Positions 57,889 to 64,000 of a stretch of 64,000 nt of DNA are shown piece by piece. The stretch spans positions 289,093 to 353,092 of the forward strand of contig NZ_FNCV01000001.1 of NCBI RefSeq assembly GCF_900100455.1. Reading direction: 5' to 3'. Every line of letters starts with the position of its first letter. The first letter of the stretch is position 1. The position numbers and the translations under genes were made by a program. Origin of the DNA: Roseospirillum parvum. Lineage in GTDB: Bacteria; Pseudomonadota; Alphaproteobacteria; Rhodospirillales; Rhodospirillaceae. The notes beneath the pieces are model-generated. The model was given only the letters and a program-made list of their open reading frames with translations. It did no database searches and had not been told where the DNA came from.

Positions 57889-58017
57889 AGGGGCCGCTGG
57901 TGGAGTCGCCCCTTGGCCCGCCTACACATTCCGCCGCGAAGGTGTTAAACTTTCCGGAATAACCCAGGCCGTCCCTTGGTGGCGGCCGGAAGCCAGTTGC
58001 AAAGGGCGCCGCCCCCG

Positions 58018-58785
58018 ATGTCGATCAGCAGTCACGATGACGTGCATGTCCTGAAGCGCGAACTTCTGGGCCTGTTCCAGCACATCCAGAAGATCAGGAA
58101 GGAAATCGCCGCGATCCGCCGTCCCGGCTCGACCGAGGACGAGGACCACTTCTCGCGCATGTCCGACGAGCTGGATGCCATCGTCGCCGCCACCGAGGGC
58201 GCCACCAACACCATCATGGAGAACGTCGAGGGGATCGAGGACATCCTGACCCAGGTCCGCGCCAAGACCAGCGACGCCGAGATCCTGGCCCTGCTCGATC
58301 AGGTGCCGGAAAAGTCCGGCAACGTGTTCGAGGCCTGCGCCTTCCAGGACATCACCGGGCAGCGCATCACCAAGGTGGTGACCTCGTTGCAGTTCATCGA
58401 GAACCGGGTCAACAGCCTGATCCTCATCTGGGGGCCGGACTCCATCGCCCAGGAGGACCCGCCGCGCGACGGCGAGGCCGACAAGGACGAATACAAGAAG
58501 TACCTGCACGGCCCGCAGTTGGCCGGCCATGGGGTGTCGCAGGACGATGTGGACGCCATGCTGGCCGGCGCCGCCCCGCCGCCCGAGCCGAAGCCCGAGG
58601 CGGCCAAGGCCAAGGTGGAAGTGAAGAAGGCCGAGCCGGCGCCCGCCCCCAAGGCCGATGAACCGGCCGAAAAGCCGGCGCCCAAACCGGCCCCGGCGCC
58701 CGCCCCGCAGAAGGCGGAAGAGAAAGCCGACGAGGGCGGGGGCGAGGCCTTCAGCCAGGACGACATCGACAAGCTGTTCGGCTGA
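58018..58785 (+). CDS. cheZ: CheZ-family CheY-P phosphatase with two FliM-like peptide motifs
   Basis: Dephosphorylates CheY-P in chemotaxis. The 255-residue product has the long helical core (residues 10-135), with active-site Asp111 and Gln115 in ACAFQDITGQRITKVV matching the catalytic D-x-x-x-Q of CheZ. A proline/alanine/lysine-rich linker (185-243) leads to the C-terminal FSQDDIDKLFG (245-255), where CheZ proteins carry a CheY-binding helix. A second, similar peptide VSQDDVDAMLAG lies at 173-184 before the linker. Both resemble the CheY-P-binding N-terminus of FliM. No other chemotaxis gene is adjacent. ATG 58018 is chosen; a GTG 14 codons upstream is possible. Confidence 0.87.
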   Translation: MSISSHDDVHVLKRELLGLFQHIQKIRKEIAAIRRPGSTEDEDHFSRMSDELDAIVAATEGATNTIMENVEGIEDILTQVRAKTSDAEILALLDQVPEKSGNVFEACAFQDITGQRITKVVTSLQFIENRVNSLILIWGPDSIAQEDPPRDGEADKDEYKKYLHGPQLAGHGVSQDDVDAMLAGAAPPPEPKPEAAKAKVEVKKAEPAPAPKADEPAEKPAPKPAPAPAPQKAEEKADEGGGEAFSQDDIDKLFG

Positions 58786-58809
58786 GGCCGGCCGGCCGGA
58801 CTCCGCCCC

Positions 58810-58838
58810 TTGACGGGCGGCCCGGCAAAGGCTAAGAA
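58810..58838 (+). promoter_or_regulatory. rpmB promoter
   Basis: TTGACG at 58810-58815, a 17-nt spacer and TAAGAA at 58833-58838, in the 196-nt spacer between cheZ and rpmB. It implies a leader of roughly 135 nt before the rpmB ATG. Confidence 0.65.
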
Positions 58839-58981
58839 CCCTTCCCTTCAAGGATCATTGCCCGTGGTCCCGCCCCCCTGTTGACCACCCCGGGGCGTGC
58901 CGGTGGCCGTCCGCCCCGACACCGGCGGGACCCCGGCGGGACCCTTCGTCACCCCTTCGGACTTCAAGGACGTTAGACCCC

Positions 58982-59281
58982 ATGGCCCGTCGTTGCGCCG
59001 TTACCGGCAAGGGAGTGCAGACCGGCAACCTGGTCTCCCACTCCAACATCAAGACCCGCCGCCGCTACCTGCCCAACCTGCAGACGGTGTCCCTGCTGTC
59101 GGACACCCTGGGCCAGATGGTGCGCCTGCGCGTTTCCACCCATGCCCTGCGCAGCATCGAGCACCGTGGCGGCATCGACGCCTACCTGACCAGCGCCCGC
59201 AACGAGGAGCTGTCGCTGGAGGCGCGGCGCCTGAAGCGGCGCATCAGCAAGGCGAACAAGGCCACCCAGGCCGCCGCCTGA
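58982..59281 (+). CDS. rpmB: 50S ribosomal protein L28
   Basis: Large-subunit ribosomal protein. The 99-residue product begins [34 protein letters not shown] and continues with [21 protein letters not shown], the standard alphaproteobacterial L28 of about 97-100 residues. An AAGGA motif lies 12 nt before the ATG. Its own promoter is upstream, and palindromic repeats follow the stop. Confidence 0.97.
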   Translation: MARRCAVTGKGVQTGNLVSHSNIKTRRRYLPNLQTVSLLSDTLGQMVRLRVSTHALRSIEHRGGIDAYLTSARNEELSLEARRLKRRISKANKATQAAA

Positions 59282-59297
59282 GGGTCCTCAGGCCCTA

Positions 59298-59360
59298 AAG
59301 CCGAGCGCAAAAAGTCGGGAACCACTTGGTGGTTCCCGATTCTTCGCTCAGATCGGCTCC
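59298..59360. repeat. Palindromic repeat family B, copy 2 (after rpmB)
   Basis: The core GGGAACCAC/GTGGTTCCC is flanked by GCCGAGCG...CGCTCAGATCGGC and is the same design as the element at 40206-40270. It starts 17 nt after the rpmB stop. Its hairpin could end the rpmB transcript, although no T run follows. Confidence 0.8.
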
Positions 59361-59365
59361 ACACC

Positions 59366-59457
59366 TAGAGCGTGTTGCGTGGTTTGTGACTCACGCAACA
59401 CGCTCTAAGTTTTTGATATTGCCGCAAATCGTCATCGCGATCCGGGTCGGATCGCGC
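59366..59457 (+). repeat. Palindromic repeat family A, intact copy
   Basis: TAGAGCGTGTTGCGTG (59366-59381) is perfectly complementary to 59392-59407 (16 bp, 10-nt loop). It is followed by TTTTTGATATTGCCGCAAATCGTCATCGCGATCC and a small palindrome GATCCGGGTCGGATC. This is the best-preserved copy of the family seen twice at 43031-43256 (opposite orientation) and, degenerate, at 39212. Confidence 0.85.
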
Positions 59458-59683
59458 ACGACCCGCTTTCGTGGCCCGGCAACCCCGGGGGTTCCGGCGC
59501 GGACCGCGATGGGGTATTGAGGATGGGCGAGGGGTTCGCGGCGCTGGCCGCCCCCGGTGCCTTCCCGGCTGGGGCGGCTCGGGGCAAGACAACGGCCAGC
59601 CCGGCCGCGACCTCGCCGTGAAGCATCCCGCTCCCGGATCCCGCCCCCGGAACTTGCCCCCGGACCTTGCCCCCGGATTTGCC

Positions 59684-59944
59684 ATGGCCGACGACGTCTC
59701 CCAGCCTTCTCCCAGCCCCCAGGCCAACACGCCGCCCGGCCACCCGATGCGGCGGCTGAGCGACAAGATCCTGCTGGCCCACGCCCAGGCCTGCCGCGAG
59801 CGCAAGAAGGACGTCGCCCGGGTGCTGCACATGGCGCTGATCGAGGAGCTGGAAAGCCTGCCCCGTTCGATCGCCCAGAAGCGCCAGGACACCCGTCTGG
59901 TGGAAGAGGCCTTCGCCCGCCAGGAAGCCATCGACGCGCCCTGA
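59684..59944 (+). CDS. Small hypothetical protein
   Basis: An 86-residue protein, not recognised. A disordered N-terminus (SQPSPSPQANTPPGHPM) precedes a compact helical region, RRLSDKILLAHAQACRERKKDVARVLHMALIEELESL, ending RLVEEAFARQEAIDAP. The ribosome binding site is weak. The regular helical part and normal codon pattern suggest a real gene rather than a chance frame. ATG 59684 is preferred over a GTG farther up that would read through the palindromic repeat. Confidence 0.6.
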   Translation: MADDVSQPSPSPQANTPPGHPMRRLSDKILLAHAQACRERKKDVARVLHMALIEELESLPRSIAQKRQDTRLVEEAFARQEAIDAP

Positions 59945-60067
59945 CCGGCGGCTCGGCGCCCAACCCTGCCCCGCGCCTTCCTCCCTGGCTGACCGATTTG
60001 TCATTTGGCTTGGCCGGGCCGGCGGGCCACCCTTCCAGGCATTGTTGTCGGCCTGGAGGCATCCCGC

Positions 60068-60667
60068 GTGACCAATCAGCCCCGCACCCTGCTTGAGATG
60101 GCCGGCGCCAAGCTGGTTCCCCCCACCTTCGAGGCCGCCGTGGTGGTGGTCGTCGACGCCCAGAACGAGTATCTGGACGGCGCCCTGGCGCTGCCCGGCA
60201 TCGGGCCTGCCTCGGCCGCCATCGCCCGCCTGTTGGCGGCGGCGCGGGCGGCCGGCGCCCCGGTCATCCACGTGGTTCACCACGGCCGGCCGGGCGGGCT
60301 GTTCGACCCCGAGGGGCGGGGTGCGGCCATCATCGACGCCTGCGCCCCGGCCGAGGGCGAGGCGGTGTGCGTGAAGGGGCTGCCCAACAGCTTCACCAGC
60401 CCGGCCTTTGTCGAGGCGGTGAAGGCGACCGGCCGCCAGCAGCTCATCCTGACCGGCTTCATGGCCCACATGTGCGTCTCCAGCACCGCCCGGGCGGCGC
60501 TCGACCATGGGCTGTTCACCTGCATCCCGGCCGACGCGGTGGCCGACCGCGACCTGCCCGACCCGCTGGGTGGGGTGCAGCCGGCCGCCGCCCTGGTGCG
60601 GGCCGAACTGGCGGCACTGGCCGACCGCTTCAGTCTGGTCGTGCCCTCGGTCGAGGTGTTCCTGTAG
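60068..60667 (+). CDS. Isochorismatase-family cysteine hydrolase
   Basis: A 199-residue cytoplasmic hydrolase. The catalytic triad is Asp30 in VVVVDAQNEYLDGAL, Lys103 in CVKGLPNSF and Cys136 in GFMAHMCVSST, the pattern of nicotinamidase/isochorismatase-like amidases. The specific substrate is unknown. It starts with GTG 60068 behind a GGAGG site. It converges on cobT with only 11 nt between the stop codons. Confidence 0.88.
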   Translation: MTNQPRTLLEMAGAKLVPPTFEAAVVVVVDAQNEYLDGALALPGIGPASAAIARLLAAARAAGAPVIHVVHHGRPGGLFDPEGRGAAIIDACAPAEGEAVCVKGLPNSFTSPAFVEAVKATGRQQLILTGFMAHMCVSSTARAALDHGLFTCIPADAVADRDLPDPLGGVQPAAALVRAELAALADRFSLVVPSVEVFL

Positions 60668-60678
60668 GGCCGGGGCGC

Positions 60679-62622
60679 CTACATCACGGCGTGCCAGCCC
60701 GGGCCGGGGCCGGCGCGGGCGTCTTCCTCGAACAGGGCGGCGAGCTGTTTCAGCATGGTGCCGCCCAACTCCTCGGCGTCCATCAGGGTGACGGCGCGGC
60801 GGTAGTAGCGGGTCACGTCGTGGCCGATGCCGATCGCCACCAGCTCCACCGGCGAGCGGTTCTCGACCATCTCGATGACCGCCCTCAGGTGCTTTTCCAG
60901 GTAGTTGCCGGGGTTGGCCGAGAGCGTCGAATCGTCCACCGGGGCACCGTCGGAGATGACCATCAGGATGCGCCGCTGCTCGGGCCGCTGGAGCAGGCGG
61001 GTATGGGCCCACAGCAGCGCCTCGCCGTCGATGTTCTCCTTGAGGATGCCTTCGCGCAGCATCAGGCCCAGGTTGCGGCGGGCCCGCCGCCAGGGCTGGT
61101 CGGCCCCCTTGTAGACGATGTGGCGCAGATCGTTGAGGCGCCCCGGGCGCTCCGGCTTGTCGGCGGCGATCCAGGCCTCGCGGCTCTTGCCGCCCTTCCA
61201 GGCGCTGGTGGTAAAGCCCAGCACCTCCACCTTGACCGCGCAGCGTTCCAGGGTGCGGGCCAGGATGTCGGCGCTCATGGCGGCCACGGTGATGGGGCGG
61301 CCACGCATCGAGCCTGAGTTGTCGATCAGAAGGGTGACCACGGTGTCCCGGAAGTCGGTCTCCTTCTCCATCTTGTAGGACAACGAGTGGGTCGGGTTGG
61401 CGACCACCCGGGCGAGGCGGGCGGCGTCCAGCCAGCCTTCCTCCAGGTCGAACTCCCAGGAGCGGGTCTGGCGCGCCATCAGGCGGCGTTGCAGGCGGTT
61501 GGCCAGCCGGGTGACCACCCCTTGCAGGCGATGCAGTTGCTGGTCGAGCTGGGCCCTGAGGCGGGTCAACTCGTCCGGATCGCACAGCTCGTCGGCCCCC
61601 ACCACCTGATCGTGGGTGGTGGAGAAGGCCCGGTAGCCGCCCAGGCCCAGGCTGCCGGGGGCGGCCTCGGGGCGGCGTTCGCCGGGGCCGGCGGCATCCT
61701 CGCCGCCCTGGCCGGGCATCTCGCCCTCCACCTGCTGCTCGCCGGCTTCTTCCTCGGGGGCCATTTCCTGACGGCCGCCCTGGCCGCCCACGTCGCTGTC
61801 CGGGGCGGCCTCGGCGCCGCCGGCGATCTGGCTTTCGGGGTTGGCCTCGCCGCCATCGTCGCCGCCGCCGGGGGCGGCCTCGTCGTCGGCCTCGGCGGGG
61901 CTGTCGTCGTCGCTTTCGGGGTCGTCCAGCTCGGGTTCCAGCGACAGCTCGGCCAGCAGGTGACGCACCGCCTTGGCGTAGCCTTTCTGATCGCCGACCA
62001 GGTCGCGCAGCTGGGTCATCAGGGCGTCGGCCCGCTCGGCCCCCAGGTCGGCGCGGATCAGCTCGACCAGATGGCGTGCCCCGGTGCCCAGCGGCAGGTG
62101 GCCGAAGCTCTGGTGGGCCAGCACCCGCAGGGCCTCGGCCAGCGGCACCTGATCGGCCCGGGTCGCCTCGGCGTGGCCCTCGGCGGCCAGACGTTGCTCC
62201 AGGGCGCCCGAAATGTTGCCGGCCACCCCTTTCAGCACCCGGGCCCCCAGCGCCTCGTAGCGGGCCTGCTCGAGGGCCTGATAGACCTCGCGCGCCTCGT
62301 GGCCGAAAGGCAGGTTGCGGCCGTGCAGGCTCTCGTCGTGGTAGCGCAGCCTGAGGGCCACGGTGTCGGCGGCGCCGCGCAGGCGGCCCAACTGGCGGGC
62401 GTCGGGCAGGGCGGTGGGCAGCGGCAGGCGCACCGTGTCGCCGGTGACATGGGCCGCGCCGGCCCCGCCGTAGCCCAGCGGGGCGTAGGAGACGGTCACC
62501 TCGTGGCGCCCGGCGATGGCCCTCAGGGCGGCGCTGGTGGCCCGCTTCAGGGTCTCGCCGGGTTCCGGGTCGCCGGGCACCAGGCCGGGCGGCTGGTTGC
62601 TGCTGGCCGGGGGGACGGGCAT
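60679..62622 (-). CDS. cobT: Cobaltochelatase subunit CobT
   Basis: Part of the ATP-dependent CobNST cobaltochelatase that inserts cobalt into hydrogenobyrinate diamide (aerobic cobalamin pathway). At 647 residues it has an N-terminal helical domain. A highly acidic Asp/Glu/Gly-rich linker follows (about 225-330; [16 protein letters not shown] and similar). The C-terminal von Willebrand A domain has the metal-binding DNSGS at 434-438. [22 protein letters not shown] and [15 protein letters not shown] are typical. It lies 48 nt downstream of cobS; CobN is not in the window. Confidence 0.94.
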   Translation of the reverse strand: MPVPPASSNQPPGLVPGDPEPGETLKRATSAALRAIAGRHEVTVSYAPLGYGGAGAAHVTGDTVRLPLPTALPDARQLGRLRGAADTVALRLRYHDESLHGRNLPFGHEAREVYQALEQARYEALGARVLKGVAGNISGALEQRLAAEGHAEATRADQVPLAEALRVLAHQSFGHLPLGTGARHLVELIRADLGAERADALMTQLRDLVGDQKGYAKAVRHLLAELSLEPELDDPESDDDSPAEADDEAAPGGGDDGGEANPESQIAGGAEAAPDSDVGGQGGRQEMAPEEEAGEQQVEGEMPGQGGEDAAGPGERRPEAAPGSLGLGGYRAFSTTHDQVVGADELCDPDELTRLRAQLDQQLHRLQGVVTRLANRLQRRLMARQTRSWEFDLEEGWLDAARLARVVANPTHSLSYKMEKETDFRDTVVTLLIDNSGSMRGRPITVAAMSADILARTLERCAVKVEVLGFTTSAWKGGKSREAWIAADKPERPGRLNDLRHIVYKGADQPWRRARRNLGLMLREGILKENIDGEALLWAHTRLLQRPEQRRILMVISDGAPVDDSTLSANPGNYLEKHLRAVIEMVENRSPVELVAIGIGHDVTRYYRRAVTLMDAEELGGTMLKQLAALFEEDARAGPGPGWHAVM

Positions 62623-62636
62623 GGCGACATCTTTCG

Positions 62637-62684
62637 TCTTACAGGGTGACCAATCTACAGGGTGACAAAGCTACAGGGTGACAA
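62637..62684. repeat. 16-nt unit in three tandem copies at the cobS stop codon
   Basis: Units at 62669-62684, 62653-62668 and 62637-62652. On the minus strand each contains TCACCCTGTAG or, in the last, TCACCCTGTAA. Because 16 is one more than a multiple of three, the three stop triplets fall in three different reading frames. They lie in the 48-nt cobS-cobT spacer. Confidence 0.95.
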
Positions 62685-63657
62685 CTTGAGCCGCCCCTTC
62701 CTTGAGCTCGGTGCCGAAGCTGCGCTGGTAGTACTCGGCGACGATGGGGCGCTCGGCCTCGTCGCACTTGTTGAGGAAGGTGACCCGGAAGGCGAAGGCC
62801 ACGTCGCCGAAGATGTGGGCGTTCTCGGCCCAGGTGAGCACGGTGCGCGGGCTCATCACGGTGGAGATGTCGCCGTTGACGAAGCCCTGGCGGGTCAGGT
62901 CGGCCACCGCGACCATGGCCGAAACCTGCTGGCGGCCCGCCTCGCCGGCCATGTCGGGCATCTTGGCCAGCACGATGTCCACCTCGGCGTCGTGCGGCAG
63001 GTAGTTCAGGGTGGCGACGATGTTCCAGCGGTCCATCTGGCCCTGGTTGATCTGCTGGGTGCCGTGATAGAGCCCGGTGGTGTCGCCCAGGCCGACCGTG
63101 TTGGAGGTGGCGAACAGGCGGAAGGCGGGGTGGGGGCGGATGATCTTGTTCTGATCGAGCAGGGTCAGCTTGCCCTCCACCTCGAGCACCCGCTGGATGA
63201 CGAACATGACGTCCGGCCGCCCGGCGTCGTATTCGTCGAAGACCAGGGCGCAGGGGTGTTGCAGGGCCCAGGGCAGGATGCCTTCCCGGAACTCGGTCAC
63301 CTGCTGGCCCTCGCGCAGGACGATGGCGTCCTTGCCGATCAGGTCGATGCGGCTGACGTGGCTGTCCAGGTTGACGCGGATGCACGGCCAGTTGAGGCGC
63401 GCCGCCACCTGCTCGATGTGGGTCGACTTGCCGGTGCCGTGGTAGCCCTGCACCATGACCCGCCGGTTGTGGGCGAAGCCGGCCAGGATGGCCAGCGTGG
63501 TGTCGCGGTCGAACAGGTAGTTGTCGTCGCGCTCCGGCACGTGGTCGGAGGGCCGCGAGAAGGCCGGCGCGGTCAGTTCGCTGTCCAGCCCGAAGGCCTC
63601 GCGCACGCTGACCCGGGTGTCCGGCTGGCCGGGCGGCATCTGGGAAGGGGCCTCCAT
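62671..63657 (-). CDS. cobS: Cobaltochelatase subunit CobS
   Basis: AAA+ ATPase subunit of CobNST cobaltochelatase. The 328-residue product has Walker [10 protein letters not shown] at 71-79, [23 protein letters not shown] and Walker [24 protein letters not shown]. The sensor region is [33 protein letters not shown], as in characterised CobS. Start ATG 63657 has AGAGG 7 nt upstream and lies about 35 nt after the predicted transcription start. It ends VVTL in a triplicated 16-nt unit. Confidence 0.95.
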   Translation of the reverse strand: MEAPSQMPPGQPDTRVSVREAFGLDSELTAPAFSRPSDHVPERDDNYLFDRDTTLAILAGFAHNRRVMVQGYHGTGKSTHIEQVAARLNWPCIRVNLDSHVSRIDLIGKDAIVLREGQQVTEFREGILPWALQHPCALVFDEYDAGRPDVMFVIQRVLEVEGKLTLLDQNKIIRPHPAFRLFATSNTVGLGDTTGLYHGTQQINQGQMDRWNIVATLNYLPHDAEVDIVLAKMPDMAGEAGRQQVSAMVAVADLTRQGFVNGDISTVMSPRTVLTWAENAHIFGDVAFAFRVTFLNKCDEAERPIVAEYYQRSFGTELKEGAAQVVTL

Positions 63658-63698
63658 CTCAAAACCTCTGGAACGTTGGAAAACAAAGTGGCTCCCCG

Positions 63699-63727
63699 TG
63701 TATAGGGGCGGCCCGAGGGCTTGCCAA
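63699..63727 (-). promoter_or_regulatory. cobST promoter
   Basis: On the minus strand TTGGCA (63727-63722), a 17-nt spacer and TATACA (63704-63699). The short leader of about 35 nt leaves no room for a cobalamin riboswitch. Confidence 0.65.
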
Positions 63728-63830
63728 CCCCCACGCGGAAAGGCCTGGCGGGAGGTGGGCCGGGGTGGCCGCCCGGCATGGGCCGGAAACGGCGGCTCGC
63801 CGGGCTGCCCGGGGCGTCGGAAAAACGCGC

Positions 63831-63869
63831 CAAAAGAAAAGGGCGGCGCCGGCTGGTGCCGGGCCGCCC
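63831..63869 (-). terminator. Intrinsic terminator upstream of cobS, ending the preceding gene
   Basis: On the minus strand GGGCGGC (63869-63863) and CCGGC (63862-63858) pair with GCCGG (63853-63849) and GCCGCCC (63847-63841), with a single-base bulge. They are followed by TTTTCTTTT (63840-63832). It lies about 40 nt after the stop codon of the gene entering at the window edge. Confidence 0.85.
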
Positions 63870-63907
63870 CTTTGGTGGCTGTGTGGTGGCTGCCGGGAGG
63901 GCGCCGA

Positions 63908-64000
63908 TCAGTGCAGGCGCTGCGGCAGGTCCTTGATGGCGGCATCGATGAGGGTGGCGCTCTGGTTGGCGTCCAGGCGCTCGGCGATGACCTTGGCGGC
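63908..64000 (-). CDS. C-terminal 30 residues of a protein, possibly F0F1 ATP synthase subunit b
   Basis: Minus-strand frame from the window edge to TGA at 63908-63910, reading [19 protein letters not shown], then [11 protein letters not shown]. The pattern of a short helix, a turn, then (L/V)ID-x-x-I-x-x-LPxRL at the extreme C-terminus resembles subunit b of alphaproteobacterial F0. A following terminator fits the last gene of an atpB-E-b'-b operon. With only 30 residues this is a suggestion. Confidence 0.5.
   Translation of the reverse strand, partial: AAKVIAERLDANQSATLIDAAIKDLPQRLH

Noticed and set aside
63658-63907. Cobalamin riboswitch in front of cobST
   Set aside because: The predicted transcription start leaves only about 35 nt of leader and no B12-box-like sequence was seen.

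Overview
The window is very GC-rich chromosomal DNA of an alphaproteobacterium, most likely Rhodospirillales/Rhodospirillaceae. I infer this from gene content, not from a marker search. The evidence is a GAAC-N7-GAAC SOS box in front of lexA, an L-malyl-CoA lyase of the mcl1 type, aerobic cobaltochelatase genes cobS/cobT, the recN-ligA and bamD-lpxC-ftsZ gene order, and a complete dcw cluster. It is ordinary core genome with no prophage, insertion sequence or CRISPR. The unusual material is in the intergenic DNA.

Layout. 1-6716: 5' part of comEC (minus), divergent gltX and gltA, a tRNA-Phe, a small copper-chaperone-like protein and a divergent polysaccharide deacetylase. 6717-10840: trpG-trpD-trpC-moaC then SOS-controlled lexA. 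10841-19216: a repeat-rich spacer, then mobA, an alpha/beta hydrolase, ligA, recN, bamD and lpxC, all minus. 19217-38294: the dcw cluster, read leftwards as mraZ-rsmH-ftsL-ftsI-murE-murF-mraY-murD-ftsW-murG-murC-murB-ddl-ftsQ-ftsA-ftsZ, mostly with 4-nt overlaps. It is preceded by a long 10-nt-periodic array of MraZ-type TGG boxes that covers the mraZ core promoter.

38295-43368: two small unrecognised genes, the RNase P RNA gene rnpB (minus), a glutathione S-transferase, a DUF2189 membrane protein and a PhoH ATPase, interspersed with palindromic repeats. 43369-51003: signalling and redox genes, namely a multi-PAS histidine kinase, msrP-msrQ, a multi-PAS diguanylate cyclase and a LuxR-type regulator whose receiver lacks the phosphoacceptor Asp. 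51004-58785: malyl-CoA lyase, a Nudix protein, two unrecognised membrane proteins, an Atm1-type ABC exporter, a small protein and CheZ. 58786-64000: rpmB, a small protein, an isochorismatase-family hydrolase, cobT, cobS and the tail of what is probably atpF.

Two repeat systems stand out. First, 12-16-nt tandem duplications lie at or just behind the stop codon of at least seven unrelated genes. Second, there is a family of 60-120-nt palindromic elements whose arms resemble TAGAGC...GCTCTA. One of these appears to supply the rnpB promoter. The FtsZ frame is also open back to an ATG, with its own ribosome binding site, on the ftsA stop codon, so a longer FtsZ is possible.
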